A stretch of DNA of 64,000 nt. It comes from Bradyrhizobium frederickii. GTDB taxonomy: Bacteria; Pseudomonadota; Alphaproteobacteria; Rhizobiales; Xanthobacteraceae. The stretch spans positions 186,001 through 250,000 of the forward strand of contig NZ_SPQS01000011.1 of assembly GCF_004570865.1 (NCBI RefSeq), written 5' to 3'. Below, piece by piece: positions 43,617 through 52,349 of this stretch; within the stretch, counting starts at the first letter, position 1; the number at the start of each line of letters is the position of its first letter. The translations under genes and the position numbers were made by a program. The notes beneath the pieces were generated by a model. It did no database searches. It saw only the letters and a program-made list of their open reading frames with translations, and was not told the origin of the DNA.

Positions 43617-44906
43617 TCAGCCTCGCCCCGCGACGGCCTCGCGCGGCCGGGTTGCAACGAGGACGACGTCGGGTCTCCCGTCGTCGACCTGGACCCGGTT
43701 GCGTCCCTTCTCCTTGGCGCGATAACAGGCGGCATCCGCGCGCCGCATCGCGTCCTCGAGCGTGGTGGTGCTGTCGGCGATGCAGGCGACGCCGATGCTG
43801 GCGGTCACGGCAAAGCAGCGATCGTCCCAGGCGAAGGTGAACAGCTCGAGCGCTCGCCGCAACCGTTCAGCGATATCGACCGCATCATAAGGCGAGCACT
43901 GCGGCAGGATCAGGCCGAATTCGTCGCCGCCCAGGCGCGCCACCAAATCGTGCGGACGCCGGTCCTGTTGCAGGAGGCGCGAGACCTGGCAGAGCAGGCG
44001 ATCGCCGGCAAGGTGTCCGCAGCTGTCGTTAACGTTCTTGAACTGGTCGAGGTCGAGCAGGATCAGGCTCAGCGAACCCGCGGGGGCAACGTCCAGCTCG
44101 CCCTGCAGTCGCGCCTCGAAGGCGCGGCGATTGGACAGGCCGGTCAGCCAGTCGTGCGAAGCCTGGAAGGCCAGACGTTCCTTCTCGGCATGCAAGGCGT
44201 CTTCGAATGTCTGTCGTTGCAGCACCAATCGTCTGGTGTGCCAGATCAGGAGCAGGATCAGGGTCACCGCGGTGACGATGTTGATGCCGGTCAGCGTCAG
44301 CTTGATGGCGCGGGAGCCTTCACTGAGGACGGCCGAGAACCGTTTGGCATGCACCGTGAATTGGGTGTTGAGCTCGGAGAGCCGTGACGATAGGACTTGC
44401 ACGCGGCTTGCGTCCTGAACCCGACCGCCCTCCCACTCGGACCGAATGACCTCGCCGAAGACGCTCAGCTCCAGCAGCATGGGGTCGGTGGCGGCCCACT
44501 CGCGGATCGCTTCCTGGAGGAAGCTGACGCGGTTGAAATAACGAAACAGCCAGATCAATCCCGGAACGTCATCGGGATGGTTGCCGCCTTGCAGGAAGCC
44601 GATGCGGGCCGCCTCGACGTCGACCGGATCGCGTTCGAGTGCCCAGCGCGCGAACTCGTCGCCGATGGGGACGGCGAGCGAGGCCTGGTACTGCGCGAAC
44701 TGGCTGGCCTCGCCGGAATGCAGATAGAGATTGAGGAAATAGACGGCGTTCTTCTGCGAGCGCGACCACAATGCTTCGCCCGCGACATAGGCGCGAACCG
44801 ACGACATCACCTCCAGGCTGAATCCCGCGATCGCCGCCTGAAGCACGACGACCATCACGAAAGGCGAGACGAGCTTGATGACGTGAAGAAGGCTGCGCCC
44901 CTTCAT
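43617..44906 (-). CDS. Membrane diguanylate cyclase (GGDEF)
   Basis: This is 429 residues from ATG 44906 (the longer frame starts at a TTG). A helix near the N-terminus (VIKLVSPFVMVVVLQAAIAGF) and another at about 218-240 (GINIVTAVTLILLLIWHT) enclose a periplasmic, mostly helical sensor. The GGDEF domain has RLGGDEFGLIL with the inhibitory I-site R-x-x-D five residues before it (RPHDLVARL). It should make cyclic-di-GMP from GTP. There is no EAL partner in the same protein; one is at 58041. Confidence 0.9.
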   Translation of the reverse strand: MKGRSLLHVIKLVSPFVMVVVLQAAIAGFSLEVMSSVRAYVAGEALWSRSQKNAVYFLNLYLHSGEASQFAQYQASLAVPIGDEFARWALERDPVDVEAARIGFLQGGNHPDDVPGLIWLFRYFNRVSFLQEAIREWAATDPMLLELSVFGEVIRSEWEGGRVQDASRVQVLSSRLSELNTQFTVHAKRFSAVLSEGSRAIKLTLTGINIVTAVTLILLLIWHTRRLVLQRQTFEDALHAEKERLAFQASHDWLTGLSNRRAFEARLQGELDVAPAGSLSLILLDLDQFKNVNDSCGHLAGDRLLCQVSRLLQQDRRPHDLVARLGGDEFGLILPQCSPYDAVDIAERLRRALELFTFAWDDRCFAVTASIGVACIADSTTTLEDAMRRADAACYRAKEKGRNRVQVDDGRPDVVLVATRPREAVAGRG

Positions 44907-45160
44907 CGATGTCGCTGTTCTGCGAAACACCCTGGCGTTCCCCAAATCGCGCAACGCCCCCAACGGTGCGCTGCGTCTGCAACGCGAAGTAGAGGCGATG
45001 GTTGCTTAACTCGACCTGAAAGGTGCGCAGGACTGCGTCGCAGGGTGAAGGCGTCGTGAAATGATCGGCCGCAGATTGCTTCAAATGCCGGCAAATCGCC
45101 CGATCGGCTGATCGCGTTCGTCGTGGGCGCTTTGCTTGACGAGGAGGGACGTGTCCCGAG

Positions 45161-46465
45161 CTAGACCAGCACCGGCTTGCGCACACGGCCGGCGTCGCCG
45201 AACACGCGCAGATACCGCTCGATCTCCGAGGGTATGCCGGTCGCCTTCTCCGGATTGTCGGAGAGCTTGACGGCGGGACGGCCGTCGACCGACGACACCT
45301 TGCAGACCAGCGAGATCGGATCGAGATTGAACGAGCCGTCCGGCGTGCAGCCGACGAAATCATTGGTGAGGTTGGTGCCCCAGCCGAAGGAGAGCCGCAC
45401 CCGGCCGGCAAAGTGATGATAGGTCTCCTCGATCGAGCCGACATCCATCGCGTCGGAAAATACGAGCAGCTTGTCCTTGGGGTTGCGACCCTTCTTCTCC
45501 CACCACGCGACGATCTCCTCGCCGGCCTGGATCGGCGGCGCGCTGTCGGGCCGGAAGCCGGTCCAGTCAGCAACCCATTCCGGTGCATCGCGCAGGAAGG
45601 CCTTGGTGCCGAAGGCATCGGGCAGTGCGATCAGGAGGTTGCCGCCATAGGTCTGGCGCCACTGGTCGAGAATGCGATAGGGCGCCCAGCGCAATTCCTC
45701 ATCGTCCTTGGCGAGCGCGGCCGCGACCATCGGCAGCTCATGCGCATTGGTGCCGATGGCCTCGAGGTCGTTGTCCATCGCCAGCAGCACGTTGGACGTA
45801 CCGATGAAGGACGAGCCCAGGCCTTCCTTCACCGCCTCAACGCACCAGCGCTGCCAGAGGAAGCCGTGACGGCGGCGGGTGCCGAAGTCGGACAGGCGCA
45901 GATTTTCCAGCTTGCGAAGACGCTCCACCTTGGTCCAGAGCTTGGCCTTGGCGCGGGCATAGAGCACGTCGAGCTCGAAGCGGCCGCGGCCCTTGATCGC
46001 CGCACGGGAGCGCAGCTCGTTGAGGATTGCGAGCGCCGGAATCTCCCACATCGTGGTGTGGGTCCACGGCCCGTGGAAATGCAGTTCGTACTGGCCCTCG
46101 ACCTTGCGCAGCTCGTACTCGGGGAGGCGGAATTCGGCCAGCCAGCGGATGAAGTCCGCCGAGAACATGTGAGTCTTGCCGTAGAAGGTGTTACCGGCGA
46201 GCCAGATCAGCTCCTTCTTGGTGAAGCGGATGGTGCGGGCATGGTCGAGCTGGGCGCGCAGCTCGCTCTCGTCGATGATCTCGGCGAGCCGCACGTGGCG
46301 CGACCGGTTGATGACCGAGAAGGTCACCTGCTGATCCGGGTAGGCCTCCCGAATCATTTGCAACATCAATAGCTTGTAGAAGTCGGTATCAAGCAGGCTG
46401 CGGATGATGGGATCCAGCCGCCAGCTGTGATTGTAGGTCCGGCTCGCAATGTCGGTCACTGTCAT
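45161..46465 (-). CDS. pncB: Nicotinate phosphoribosyltransferase
   Basis: This is 434 residues. Characteristic PncB segments include LLDTDFYKLLMLQMI, VTFSVINRSRHVRLAEIID, the mid-region RHGFLWQRWCVEAVKEGLGSSFIGTSNVLLA, FSDAMDVGSIEETYHHF and GWGTNLTNDF. It converts nicotinate and PRPP to NaMN in NAD salvage. NAD is the acceptor of the formate dehydrogenase in this window, but the genes are far apart and no link is implied. The start at ATG 46465 fits family length. Confidence 0.93.
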   Translation of the reverse strand: MTVTDIASRTYNHSWRLDPIIRSLLDTDFYKLLMLQMIREAYPDQQVTFSVINRSRHVRLAEIIDESELRAQLDHARTIRFTKKELIWLAGNTFYGKTHMFSADFIRWLAEFRLPEYELRKVEGQYELHFHGPWTHTTMWEIPALAILNELRSRAAIKGRGRFELDVLYARAKAKLWTKVERLRKLENLRLSDFGTRRRHGFLWQRWCVEAVKEGLGSSFIGTSNVLLAMDNDLEAIGTNAHELPMVAAALAKDDEELRWAPYRILDQWRQTYGGNLLIALPDAFGTKAFLRDAPEWVADWTGFRPDSAPPIQAGEEIVAWWEKKGRNPKDKLLVFSDAMDVGSIEETYHHFAGRVRLSFGWGTNLTNDFVGCTPDGSFNLDPISLVCKVSSVDGRPAVKLSDNPEKATGIPSEIERYLRVFGDAGRVRKPVLV

Positions 46466-46540
46466 GGGCGAATTCTAGCGTGGCGGCCGGCGCGCAACCA
46501 GTGGATTTGGCGAGGGCTGGTCTTCCGAAAGACGGTCCAA

Positions 46541-47461
46541 TCACGCCTTGGCGGCCGTTGCCGCCACCGTCTCGAGCTGGCTCCTGACCCATCGATGGGC
46601 CGGGTCCTTCTGATAGCGCTGGTGCCAGACCATGAACATCGGCAGCTCGGCCAGCGTCCGCGTGCGGGAGGCCAGCGGAATCCGCGTTTGCGCGAAATCG
46701 CGCATGATCCCCGACGCCAGCAGGCTCGGCATGCTCGCCAGCATCTGCGAGCCGCGCAGGAACGACGGCACGCCGGAAAAGCTCGGCACCGAGATCGCGA
46801 TGTCGCGGTGAAGGCCGTTGGCCGCCAGCCGGCGGTCGAAGTCGAGCCGCTCATTGTCGGTATAGACGACCGTGATGTGGCGCGCCGCGAGATAGGCACC
46901 GCGGCCGGTCGGCGCGGTGCGCATCTTGGAATCGAAGTAACAGACGTAATGATCGCTCAAGAGACGCTTCTGCACGATGTCGATACCGGACGGCGGCAGC
47001 GGCGTGATCAGGACGTCGCAGCGGTCTTCGCGCAGCATCGCGGGCGAGGGGGACTGCGAAGGGATCACGCGCAGGTTCAGGCTCTTCACCTGTGCTGCGA
47101 CATGATCGAAGAACCGCGGCAGCAGCAGATCGCGCTGGAAGTCATTGGCGGCGATCGTCAGCGAAAGCTGCGCGCGAGCCGGCTCGAACGTGACGCCGCC
47201 GGCAAAGCTCCGCATCTCGTCGATCAGCGCCCGTGCCTTTGCGGCGAGGGCCTGCGCATGCGCGGTGGCGACGATGCCGCGGCCGGATTTCGCGAACAGC
47301 GGATCGCCTGCGATCCGCCGCAGCTTGTTCAGCCCGTGACTGACCGCCGATTGCGTCAGGCCGAGCCGGGTTGCCGCCGCGGTCACCGATCCCTCCTCCA
47401 GCACGGCGAGGAACAGTTCGAGCGCGTGGCCGTCGAGCGCCAAATGATCGATTTCTTTCAT
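46541..47461 (-). CDS. LysR-family regulator, likely activator of pcaHG
   Basis: This is 306 residues from ATG 47461; ATG 47470 is close upstream. The HTH (LELFLAVLEEGSVTAAATRLGLTQSAVSHGLNKLRRIAGDPLF) is followed by the usual substrate-sensing domain. It diverges from pcaH over 98 bp that contain a 9-bp inverted repeat with a T-N-A LysR core. PcaQ and related proteins regulate protocatechuate genes, so this protein probably activates pcaHG with a pathway intermediate as co-inducer. I do not assign a gene symbol because the subfamily is unclear. Confidence 0.88.
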   Translation of the reverse strand: MKEIDHLALDGHALELFLAVLEEGSVTAAATRLGLTQSAVSHGLNKLRRIAGDPLFAKSGRGIVATAHAQALAAKARALIDEMRSFAGGVTFEPARAQLSLTIAANDFQRDLLLPRFFDHVAAQVKSLNLRVIPSQSPSPAMLREDRCDVLITPLPPSGIDIVQKRLLSDHYVCYFDSKMRTAPTGRGAYLAARHITVVYTDNERLDFDRRLAANGLHRDIAISVPSFSGVPSFLRGSQMLASMPSLLASGIMRDFAQTRIPLASRTRTLAELPMFMVWHQRYQKDPAHRWVRSQLETVAATAAKA

Positions 47462-47476
47462 GCAATACATTATAAT

Positions 47477-47503
47477 CGATCTATTTATCCGGGGAATAGA
47501 TCG
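47477..47503. promoter_or_regulatory. LysR-type binding site between the regulator and pcaH
   Basis: CGATCTATT and AATAGATCG are perfect 9-bp arms around a 9-nt spacer. The site lies 16 bp before the LysR start and 55 bp before pcaH, a good location for a recognition site. Confidence 0.7.
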
Positions 47504-47558
47504 GGCCATGATCTCCCGATAAGCGCGTCCGGACCGGGCGCCCCCAGGGAGAGACACG

Positions 47559-48347
47559 ATGAATGCCCAGGCGCCAGCCTTGCGGGACGCCCGCCTCAAC
47601 CGTCCCGAGCCCCTGACGCCGCCGCTCGGCGACGGCGGCTTCTTCCAGCGCGACCGTTCCATCCATCCGCCGGCGCATGCGCCGGGCTACAAATCCTCCG
47701 TGCTGCGCTCGCCGCGGCAGGCGCTGCTGTCGCTGGAGGGTTCGATCTCGGAGATCACGGGGCCGGTGTTCGGCCATAATGATCTCGGTCCGCTCGACAA
47801 CGACCTGATCCGCAACTACGCCAAGGACGGCGATCCGATTGGCGAGCGCATCGTCGTCCACGGCCGCGTGGTCGACGAGACCGGCCGCGGCGTGCCGAAC
47901 ACGCTGGTCGAGTTCTGGCAGGCCAATGCTGGCGGCCGCTACCGGCACAAGAAGGACACCTATCTGGCGCCGATCGACCCGAATTTCGGCGGCTGCGGCC
48001 GCGCGCTGACCGACGACACCGGTTACTACTACTTCCGCACCGTGAAGCCGGGACCCTATCCCTGGCGCAACTACGTCAACAGCTGGCGTCCCGCCCACAT
48101 CCATTTCTCGGTGTTCGGCTCGGGCTTCGCGCAGCGGCTGATCACGCAGATGTATTTCGAGGGCGATCCCCTGATCCCGATCTGCCCGATCCTGACGACG
48201 ATTCCGGACAAGGATGCGCTCGACCGCTTGGTCGCACCGCTCGATCTCAACGCCTCGACGCCGTTCGACTCGCTCGCCTACCGCTTCGACATCGTCCTGC
48301 GCGGCCAGCGCTCCACCTATTTTGAAAATCGCACCGCGGGGAACTGA
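47559..48347 (+). CDS. pcaH: Protocatechuate 3,4-dioxygenase beta subunit
   Basis: This is 262 residues. The non-haem Fe3+ site is readable: first Tyr in GGRYRHKKD, second Tyr in the YYYFRTVKPG segment or PYPWRNY, then His ligands in WRPAHIHFSV. With PcaG it cleaves protocatechuate between the hydroxyls to beta-carboxymuconate, in the cytoplasm. The subunit pair is adjacent (3-bp gap). The gene diverges from a LysR regulator. Length and motif order match the family. Confidence 0.94.
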   Translation: MNAQAPALRDARLNRPEPLTPPLGDGGFFQRDRSIHPPAHAPGYKSSVLRSPRQALLSLEGSISEITGPVFGHNDLGPLDNDLIRNYAKDGDPIGERIVVHGRVVDETGRGVPNTLVEFWQANAGGRYRHKKDTYLAPIDPNFGGCGRALTDDTGYYYFRTVKPGPYPWRNYVNSWRPAHIHFSVFGSGFAQRLITQMYFEGDPLIPICPILTTIPDKDALDRLVAPLDLNASTPFDSLAYRFDIVLRGQRSTYFENRTAGN

Positions 48348-48350
48348 GCC

Positions 48351-48977
48351 ATGCCGCAGCCGCTCAACTATCTCAAGGAAACCGCCTCGCAGACGGCCGG
48401 GCCCTACGTCCATATCGGACTGATACCGGCGATGGCCGGCTTCGACATCTTCGAGAAGAACTTCTCGAATGTGCTGACAACGCCGGATACGCAGGGCGAG
48501 CGCATCACGCTGGAAGGCAAGGTGCTCGACGGCACCGGCACGCCGCTGCGCGACGTGCTGCTGGAGATCTGGCAGGCCAATGCCAGCGGCCGCTACAACC
48601 ATCCGGCCGATCGTTCGGCCGGCGCGCTGAGTGAGGAGTTTCGCGGCTGGGGCCGTGCCGGCTCCGACTTCGAGAGCGGTCTCGTGACGTTCGAGACCAT
48701 CAAGCCGGGTGCGATCGTCGACAGAGCGGGCCGGACATGCGCTCCGCATGTCAATGTCTGGATCGTCGCGCGTGGCATCAATATCGGCCTCAACACCCGG
48801 CTCTATTTCTCGGACGAGGAAGCCGCCAATGCCGCCGACCCCGTGCTCAATTTGATCGAGCAGCCGTCCCGGCGCTCGACCCTGATCGCAAAGCGTACCG
48901 AGCGCGGCGGCAAGGTGGTGTATTCCTTCACGATCAATCTGCAGGGGCCGGAGGAGACGGTGTTCTTCGACGTGTGA
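48351..48977 (+). CDS. pcaG: Protocatechuate 3,4-dioxygenase alpha subunit
   Basis: This is 208 residues. The fold mirrors PcaH (QTAGPYVHIGLIP, ITLEGKVLDGTGTPLRDVLLEIWQANASGRY, then a shorter C-terminus ending PEETVFFDV). It lacks most iron-ligand residues, as usual, and shapes the active site. It is three bases after pcaH, so they form one operon. Downstream is the convergent NYN gene. Confidence 0.94.
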   Translation: MPQPLNYLKETASQTAGPYVHIGLIPAMAGFDIFEKNFSNVLTTPDTQGERITLEGKVLDGTGTPLRDVLLEIWQANASGRYNHPADRSAGALSEEFRGWGRAGSDFESGLVTFETIKPGAIVDRAGRTCAPHVNVWIVARGINIGLNTRLYFSDEEAANAADPVLNLIEQPSRRSTLIAKRTERGGKVVYSFTINLQGPEETVFFDV

Positions 48978-49000
48978 CGATCGGGCGGCGTCCCGCAGGG

Positions 49001-49612
49001 TCACTCTACCCGGTCGTCGCGCTTGATCGTTCCGCGCGCGAGGAATTGCGGTGGGTGCCGCACCTCGCGAGATGCCAGCCGGTCGACCGGATCGCGGCCG
49101 ACCTTTGGTCTCAGTTCGACCAGATCAATGAAAACGTCCGCCTGCCGGCGCAGGTTGTCGGCGACCATGGGGGGCTGAGTGGCGAGCGTGGAGACGACCG
49201 TCACGCGGACGCCGCGGCGTTGCAGGGCCTCCACCAGCGAACGAAAATCTCCATCGCCCGAGAACAACACGATCTGGTCGACATTTTCGGCAAGCTCCAT
49301 CGCGCTCACGGCAAGGTCGACATACATGCTGCCCTTCACCTTGCGGCGGCCCGTAGTGGCGTCGACGAACTCCTTGGTGGGTTTGGTGACGACGGTGTAT
49401 CCGTTATAGCCGAGCCAATCGATCAACGGGCGGATCGACGAAAACTCCTGATCCTCGATGACGGTTGTGAAGTAGAAGGCGCGCAACAGCGTGCCCCGGC
49501 TTTGAAATTCGTCGAGCAGACGCCTGTAATCGATGTCGAAGCCAAGCGCCTTGGAGGTGGCATGGAAATTGGAGCCGTCGATAAAGAGTGCGATCTTCTC
49601 GATCGAAGACAT
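49001..49612 (-). CDS. NYN-domain (LabA/DUF88-like) protein
   Basis: This is 203 residues from ATG 49612. The NYN/PIN-like fold is shown by IALFIDGSNFHATSKALG (first Asp), KGSMYVDLAVSAMEL (second Asp), and VLFSGDGDFRSLVEALQRRGVRVTVVS (acidic pair). Such proteins are predicted metal-dependent RNA nucleases. The conserved acidic residues are present. Its partners in other genomes are not visible here; the 340-bp stretch upstream (49613-49949) has no supported gene. Confidence 0.85.
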   Translation of the reverse strand: MSSIEKIALFIDGSNFHATSKALGFDIDYRRLLDEFQSRGTLLRAFYFTTVIEDQEFSSIRPLIDWLGYNGYTVVTKPTKEFVDATTGRRKVKGSMYVDLAVSAMELAENVDQIVLFSGDGDFRSLVEALQRRGVRVTVVSTLATQPPMVADNLRRQADVFIDLVELRPKVGRDPVDRLASREVRHPPQFLARGTIKRDDRVE

Positions 49613-49949
49613 TCTGCACAAATCCCCCGTTCCGAACGAAAGCAGCCAGTCCGGCCGTCAGGGCACGCTGTGTGGGCCGGAAAGCAATGCCGGCGCCGGC
49701 GGCCCTGTTGAAAAAAGCGACGCAGACGACCGGACAGGGGGGCCGTCTTGCGCCGAGGTTAGGGAGTTCGATGCCACCAGCGCCAGGGCGCCGAATGCAG
49801 CCACGCTAAGGCGCGTGCAACCCTTCCTCAATTGTACAAAGGGTAGCTTCCCCTATACGAAGGTAAGTGGCCGCACCGACAGCCAGCGGAATTACAGTTC
49901 GCGGCCGGCCTCCGACCATAAGCGCCGCCCGGATCGTTCGTCCGATGTG
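49613..49949. other. Intergenic region with no supported gene
   Basis: It separates the NYN start from the 3' end of the AraC gene. Open frames here overlap both coding strands only by chance and show no domain. A short repeated CCGGCGCCGGCGG run is near 49690. Confidence 0.4.
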
Positions 49950-50813
49950 TCAGCCCTCGTCGCCATGGAGCTGCGCGCGGAAGGCGCGCGGTGACACGCC
50001 CGTGGCTGCGGCATAGACGCGGCTGAAATAGGCGGGATCCTCGAAGCCGAGCGTGTAGGCGATCGTGGAGACCGGCAGATTGGTGTAGACGAGGTTCCGC
50101 CGCGCCTCGCGGATCAGCCGGTTGAGGATCAGGTGCGAGGCGGTATCGCCGGTCGCCGCCCGCGTGATCCGGTTGAGATGCGTCGGCGTCACCGCCAGCG
50201 CCTCGGCATAGTCCGCGACGCTCCAGCGCTCCAGATGGTGCTGCTCCAGCAGCGCCTCGAAGCGGCGGAACAGGCTGGATTCGACCGTGCCGTTGCCGCC
50301 GCTCTCGCTCGTGAGCGCGCGTGCCACCAGCCCGATCATGGCGGACGACAACGCGCGCAGCACATGCGCGCGGCCGAAATCGCGTGCTGCGTGCTCGGCG
50401 AAGATCTGCTTCATGATGGCGCGGATCTGCGGCGTGCCGCGCACCACGGCCGAGCGCGACAGCGCGCCACGCAGGCCCTCGGCGGCGAGCAGCGCCTCGT
50501 CCAGAATCTCCGCGGCGATGGTCAGCACCCATCCTTGCGTCTCGGGCACGAAGCGGAAGCCGTGGACGTGGCCGACGGGCACGTTGACGATCTGCATCGG
50601 CTTCAACGGCACCACGCGTCCGTCGAGCGTCGCCTCGCCGCCGCCGCGCTCGATCAGCAGCACCTGGTGCAGCCGGGCGTGGCGGTGCACGGCCAAGGTC
50701 CAGTCGTGCAGCACCGAGCGCGCCGCGATGGTCTCGCAATGCACGACGTCGGGCAGATCGCCGGACTCGCCGAACAGGTTATAGATCCGGATCGCGGGGG
50801 CAGGCCCTTTCAT
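49950..50813 (-). CDS. AraC-family regulator, likely for pobA
   Basis: This is 287 residues from ATG 50813. A cupin-like N-domain (HDWTLAVHRHARLHQVLLIERGGGEATLDG) precedes two HTH motifs (SVADYAEALAVTPTHLNRITRAATGD and VSTIAYTLGFEDPAYFSRVYAAATGVSPRAFR). It diverges from pobA over 86 bp, the arrangement of PobR/PobC-type regulators. Activation of pobA by 4-hydroxybenzoate is inferred. The gene is intact. Confidence 0.88.
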   Translation of the reverse strand: MKGPAPAIRIYNLFGESGDLPDVVHCETIAARSVLHDWTLAVHRHARLHQVLLIERGGGEATLDGRVVPLKPMQIVNVPVGHVHGFRFVPETQGWVLTIAAEILDEALLAAEGLRGALSRSAVVRGTPQIRAIMKQIFAEHAARDFGRAHVLRALSSAMIGLVARALTSESGGNGTVESSLFRRFEALLEQHHLERWSVADYAEALAVTPTHLNRITRAATGDTASHLILNRLIREARRNLVYTNLPVSTIAYTLGFEDPAYFSRVYAAATGVSPRAFRAQLHGDEG

Positions 50814-50899
50814 GTTCGAATAGTACAAGACAATGACGAAACCCTCCATCGGTCTGCGGCATTAAATCTGCAAAAAAGTGCCGACGGGAGGACGCAAAA

Positions 50900-52072
50900 A
50901 TGAAAGTTCAGGTCTGTATCATCGGCGGCGGGCCGTCCGGGCTGCTGTTGTCCCAGCTTCTGCACCTCAAGGGCATCGACACGATCGTGCTGGAGAAATA
51001 CAGCCGCGACCATGTTCTCGCCCGCATCCGCGCCGGCGTGCTCGAGCATGGCTTTGCCAAGCTGATGCGCGAGGCGCAGTGCGGCGAGCGGATGGACCGC
51101 GAGGGCGAGATTCACACCGGTTTCGAGATCGCCCATGACGGCGTGCTGTCCAAGATCGATCTGCACAAGCATTCCGGCGGCAATTCGGTGCTGGTCTACG
51201 GCCAGACCGAGCTGACGCGCGACCTCTATGAGGCCCGGGACCGCCTCGGCGGCAAGGTCGTGCACAATGCGGAAGACGTGGCGCCGCACGATCTGACGTC
51301 GGACCGGCCCTACGTGACCTATCGATCGAACGGCGAGACGGTCCGGATCGAGTGCGATTACGTCGTCGGCGCCGACGGCTTTCACGGCGTCAGCCGCAAG
51401 TCGATCCCGAAGGACGTGCTGCGCGAATATGAAAAGGTCTATCCGTTTGGCTGGCTGGGCGTGCTGTCGCGCACCAAGCCGGTGTCGCCCGAGCTGATCT
51501 ATGTGAAGCACGAGCGCGGCTTTGCGCTGTGCTCGCTGCGCTCCCAGGTGCTGAGCCGCTATTACATCCAGGTGCCGCTGACCGATAAGGTCGAGGATTG
51601 GTCGGACGATGCGTTCTGGGCCGAGCTGAAGCGCCGCCTGCCGGATCAGGTCGCCGCCAATTTGATCACGGGGCCGTCGATCGAGAAAAGCATCGCGCCG
51701 CTGCGCAGCTTCGTCGCCGAGCCGATGAGCTATGGCCGGCTGTTCCTCGCCGGCGATGCCGCCCACATCGTGCCGCCGACCGGCGCGCGGGGACTGAACA
51801 GCGCCGCGTCCGACATCTACTATCTCTATCACGCCTTGCTTGCGCATTATCAGCGCGGCGATGATTCCGGCCTCAAAGGCTATTCAGCCAAGGCGCTCGC
51901 CCGGATCTGGAAGGCGCAGCGCTTCTCCTGGTGGATGACGATGCTCTTGCACCGCTTCCCCGACCGCCCCGACTACGAGGATCGGCTGCAACAGACGGAG
52001 CTGGACTATCTGCTCTCGTCCGAGACCGCGCAGCGCCTGCTCGCGGAAAACTACGTGGGCCTGCCGTTTTAG
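50900..52072 (+). CDS. pobA: 4-Hydroxybenzoate 3-monooxygenase
   Basis: This is 390 residues, starting 5 bases after a GGGAGGA site. It has the flavin Rossmann start CIIGGGPSGLLLSQLL, the internal YVVGADGFHGVSR, and GRLFLAGDAAHIVPPTGARGLNSA. It uses NADPH and O2 to make protocatechuate, the substrate of PcaHG 3 kb upstream. The family length is about 390. With AraC divergent, the local unit is a classic peripheral aromatic pathway. Confidence 0.95.
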   Translation: MKVQVCIIGGGPSGLLLSQLLHLKGIDTIVLEKYSRDHVLARIRAGVLEHGFAKLMREAQCGERMDREGEIHTGFEIAHDGVLSKIDLHKHSGGNSVLVYGQTELTRDLYEARDRLGGKVVHNAEDVAPHDLTSDRPYVTYRSNGETVRIECDYVVGADGFHGVSRKSIPKDVLREYEKVYPFGWLGVLSRTKPVSPELIYVKHERGFALCSLRSQVLSRYYIQVPLTDKVEDWSDDAFWAELKRRLPDQVAANLITGPSIEKSIAPLRSFVAEPMSYGRLFLAGDAAHIVPPTGARGLNSAASDIYYLYHALLAHYQRGDDSGLKGYSAKALARIWKAQRFSWWMTMLLHRFPDRPDYEDRLQQTELDYLLSSETAQRLLAENYVGLPF

Positions 52073-52135
52073 ACCGATCCCCACTTCACCCTCCCCTGGA
52101 GGGGGAGGGCAATCGCATATGGCATCACTCGCGAG

Positions 52136-52284
52136 CTGAGCGCGCGCCTCGTCCTTCGAGACGACCGCTTCGCGGTCTCCTCAGGATGAGGCTAAGCAGC
52201 ATTGGTGCTCGTTGAAGCTCGCCACGCACTCCGTCCTCATCCTGAGGGCCCGCCAAAGGCGGGCGTCTCGAAGGATGGCCGCAG
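52136..52284 (+). repeat. 150-bp intergenic repeat, copy A
   Basis: This element aligns with the reverse complement of 62105-62255 along its whole length, with about a dozen scattered differences. Each end is itself palindromic (CCTTCGAGACG and CGTCTCGAAGGATGG). A separate hairpin, CCCTCCC with GGGAGGG, lies at 52090-52110. It sits between pobA and the cyclase gene. Confidence 0.85.
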
Positions 52285-52349
52285 GGAAAAGCTCTCATCC
52301 GCGATAGCCCTGCCCACAGGGGGAGAGGGTGAGAAGCGGACGCATGTCG

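Noticed and set aside
49533..49994. 153-codon plus-strand frame between the NYN and AraC genes
   Set aside because: It overlaps both opposite-strand genes, has no domain and lacks a ribosome site.
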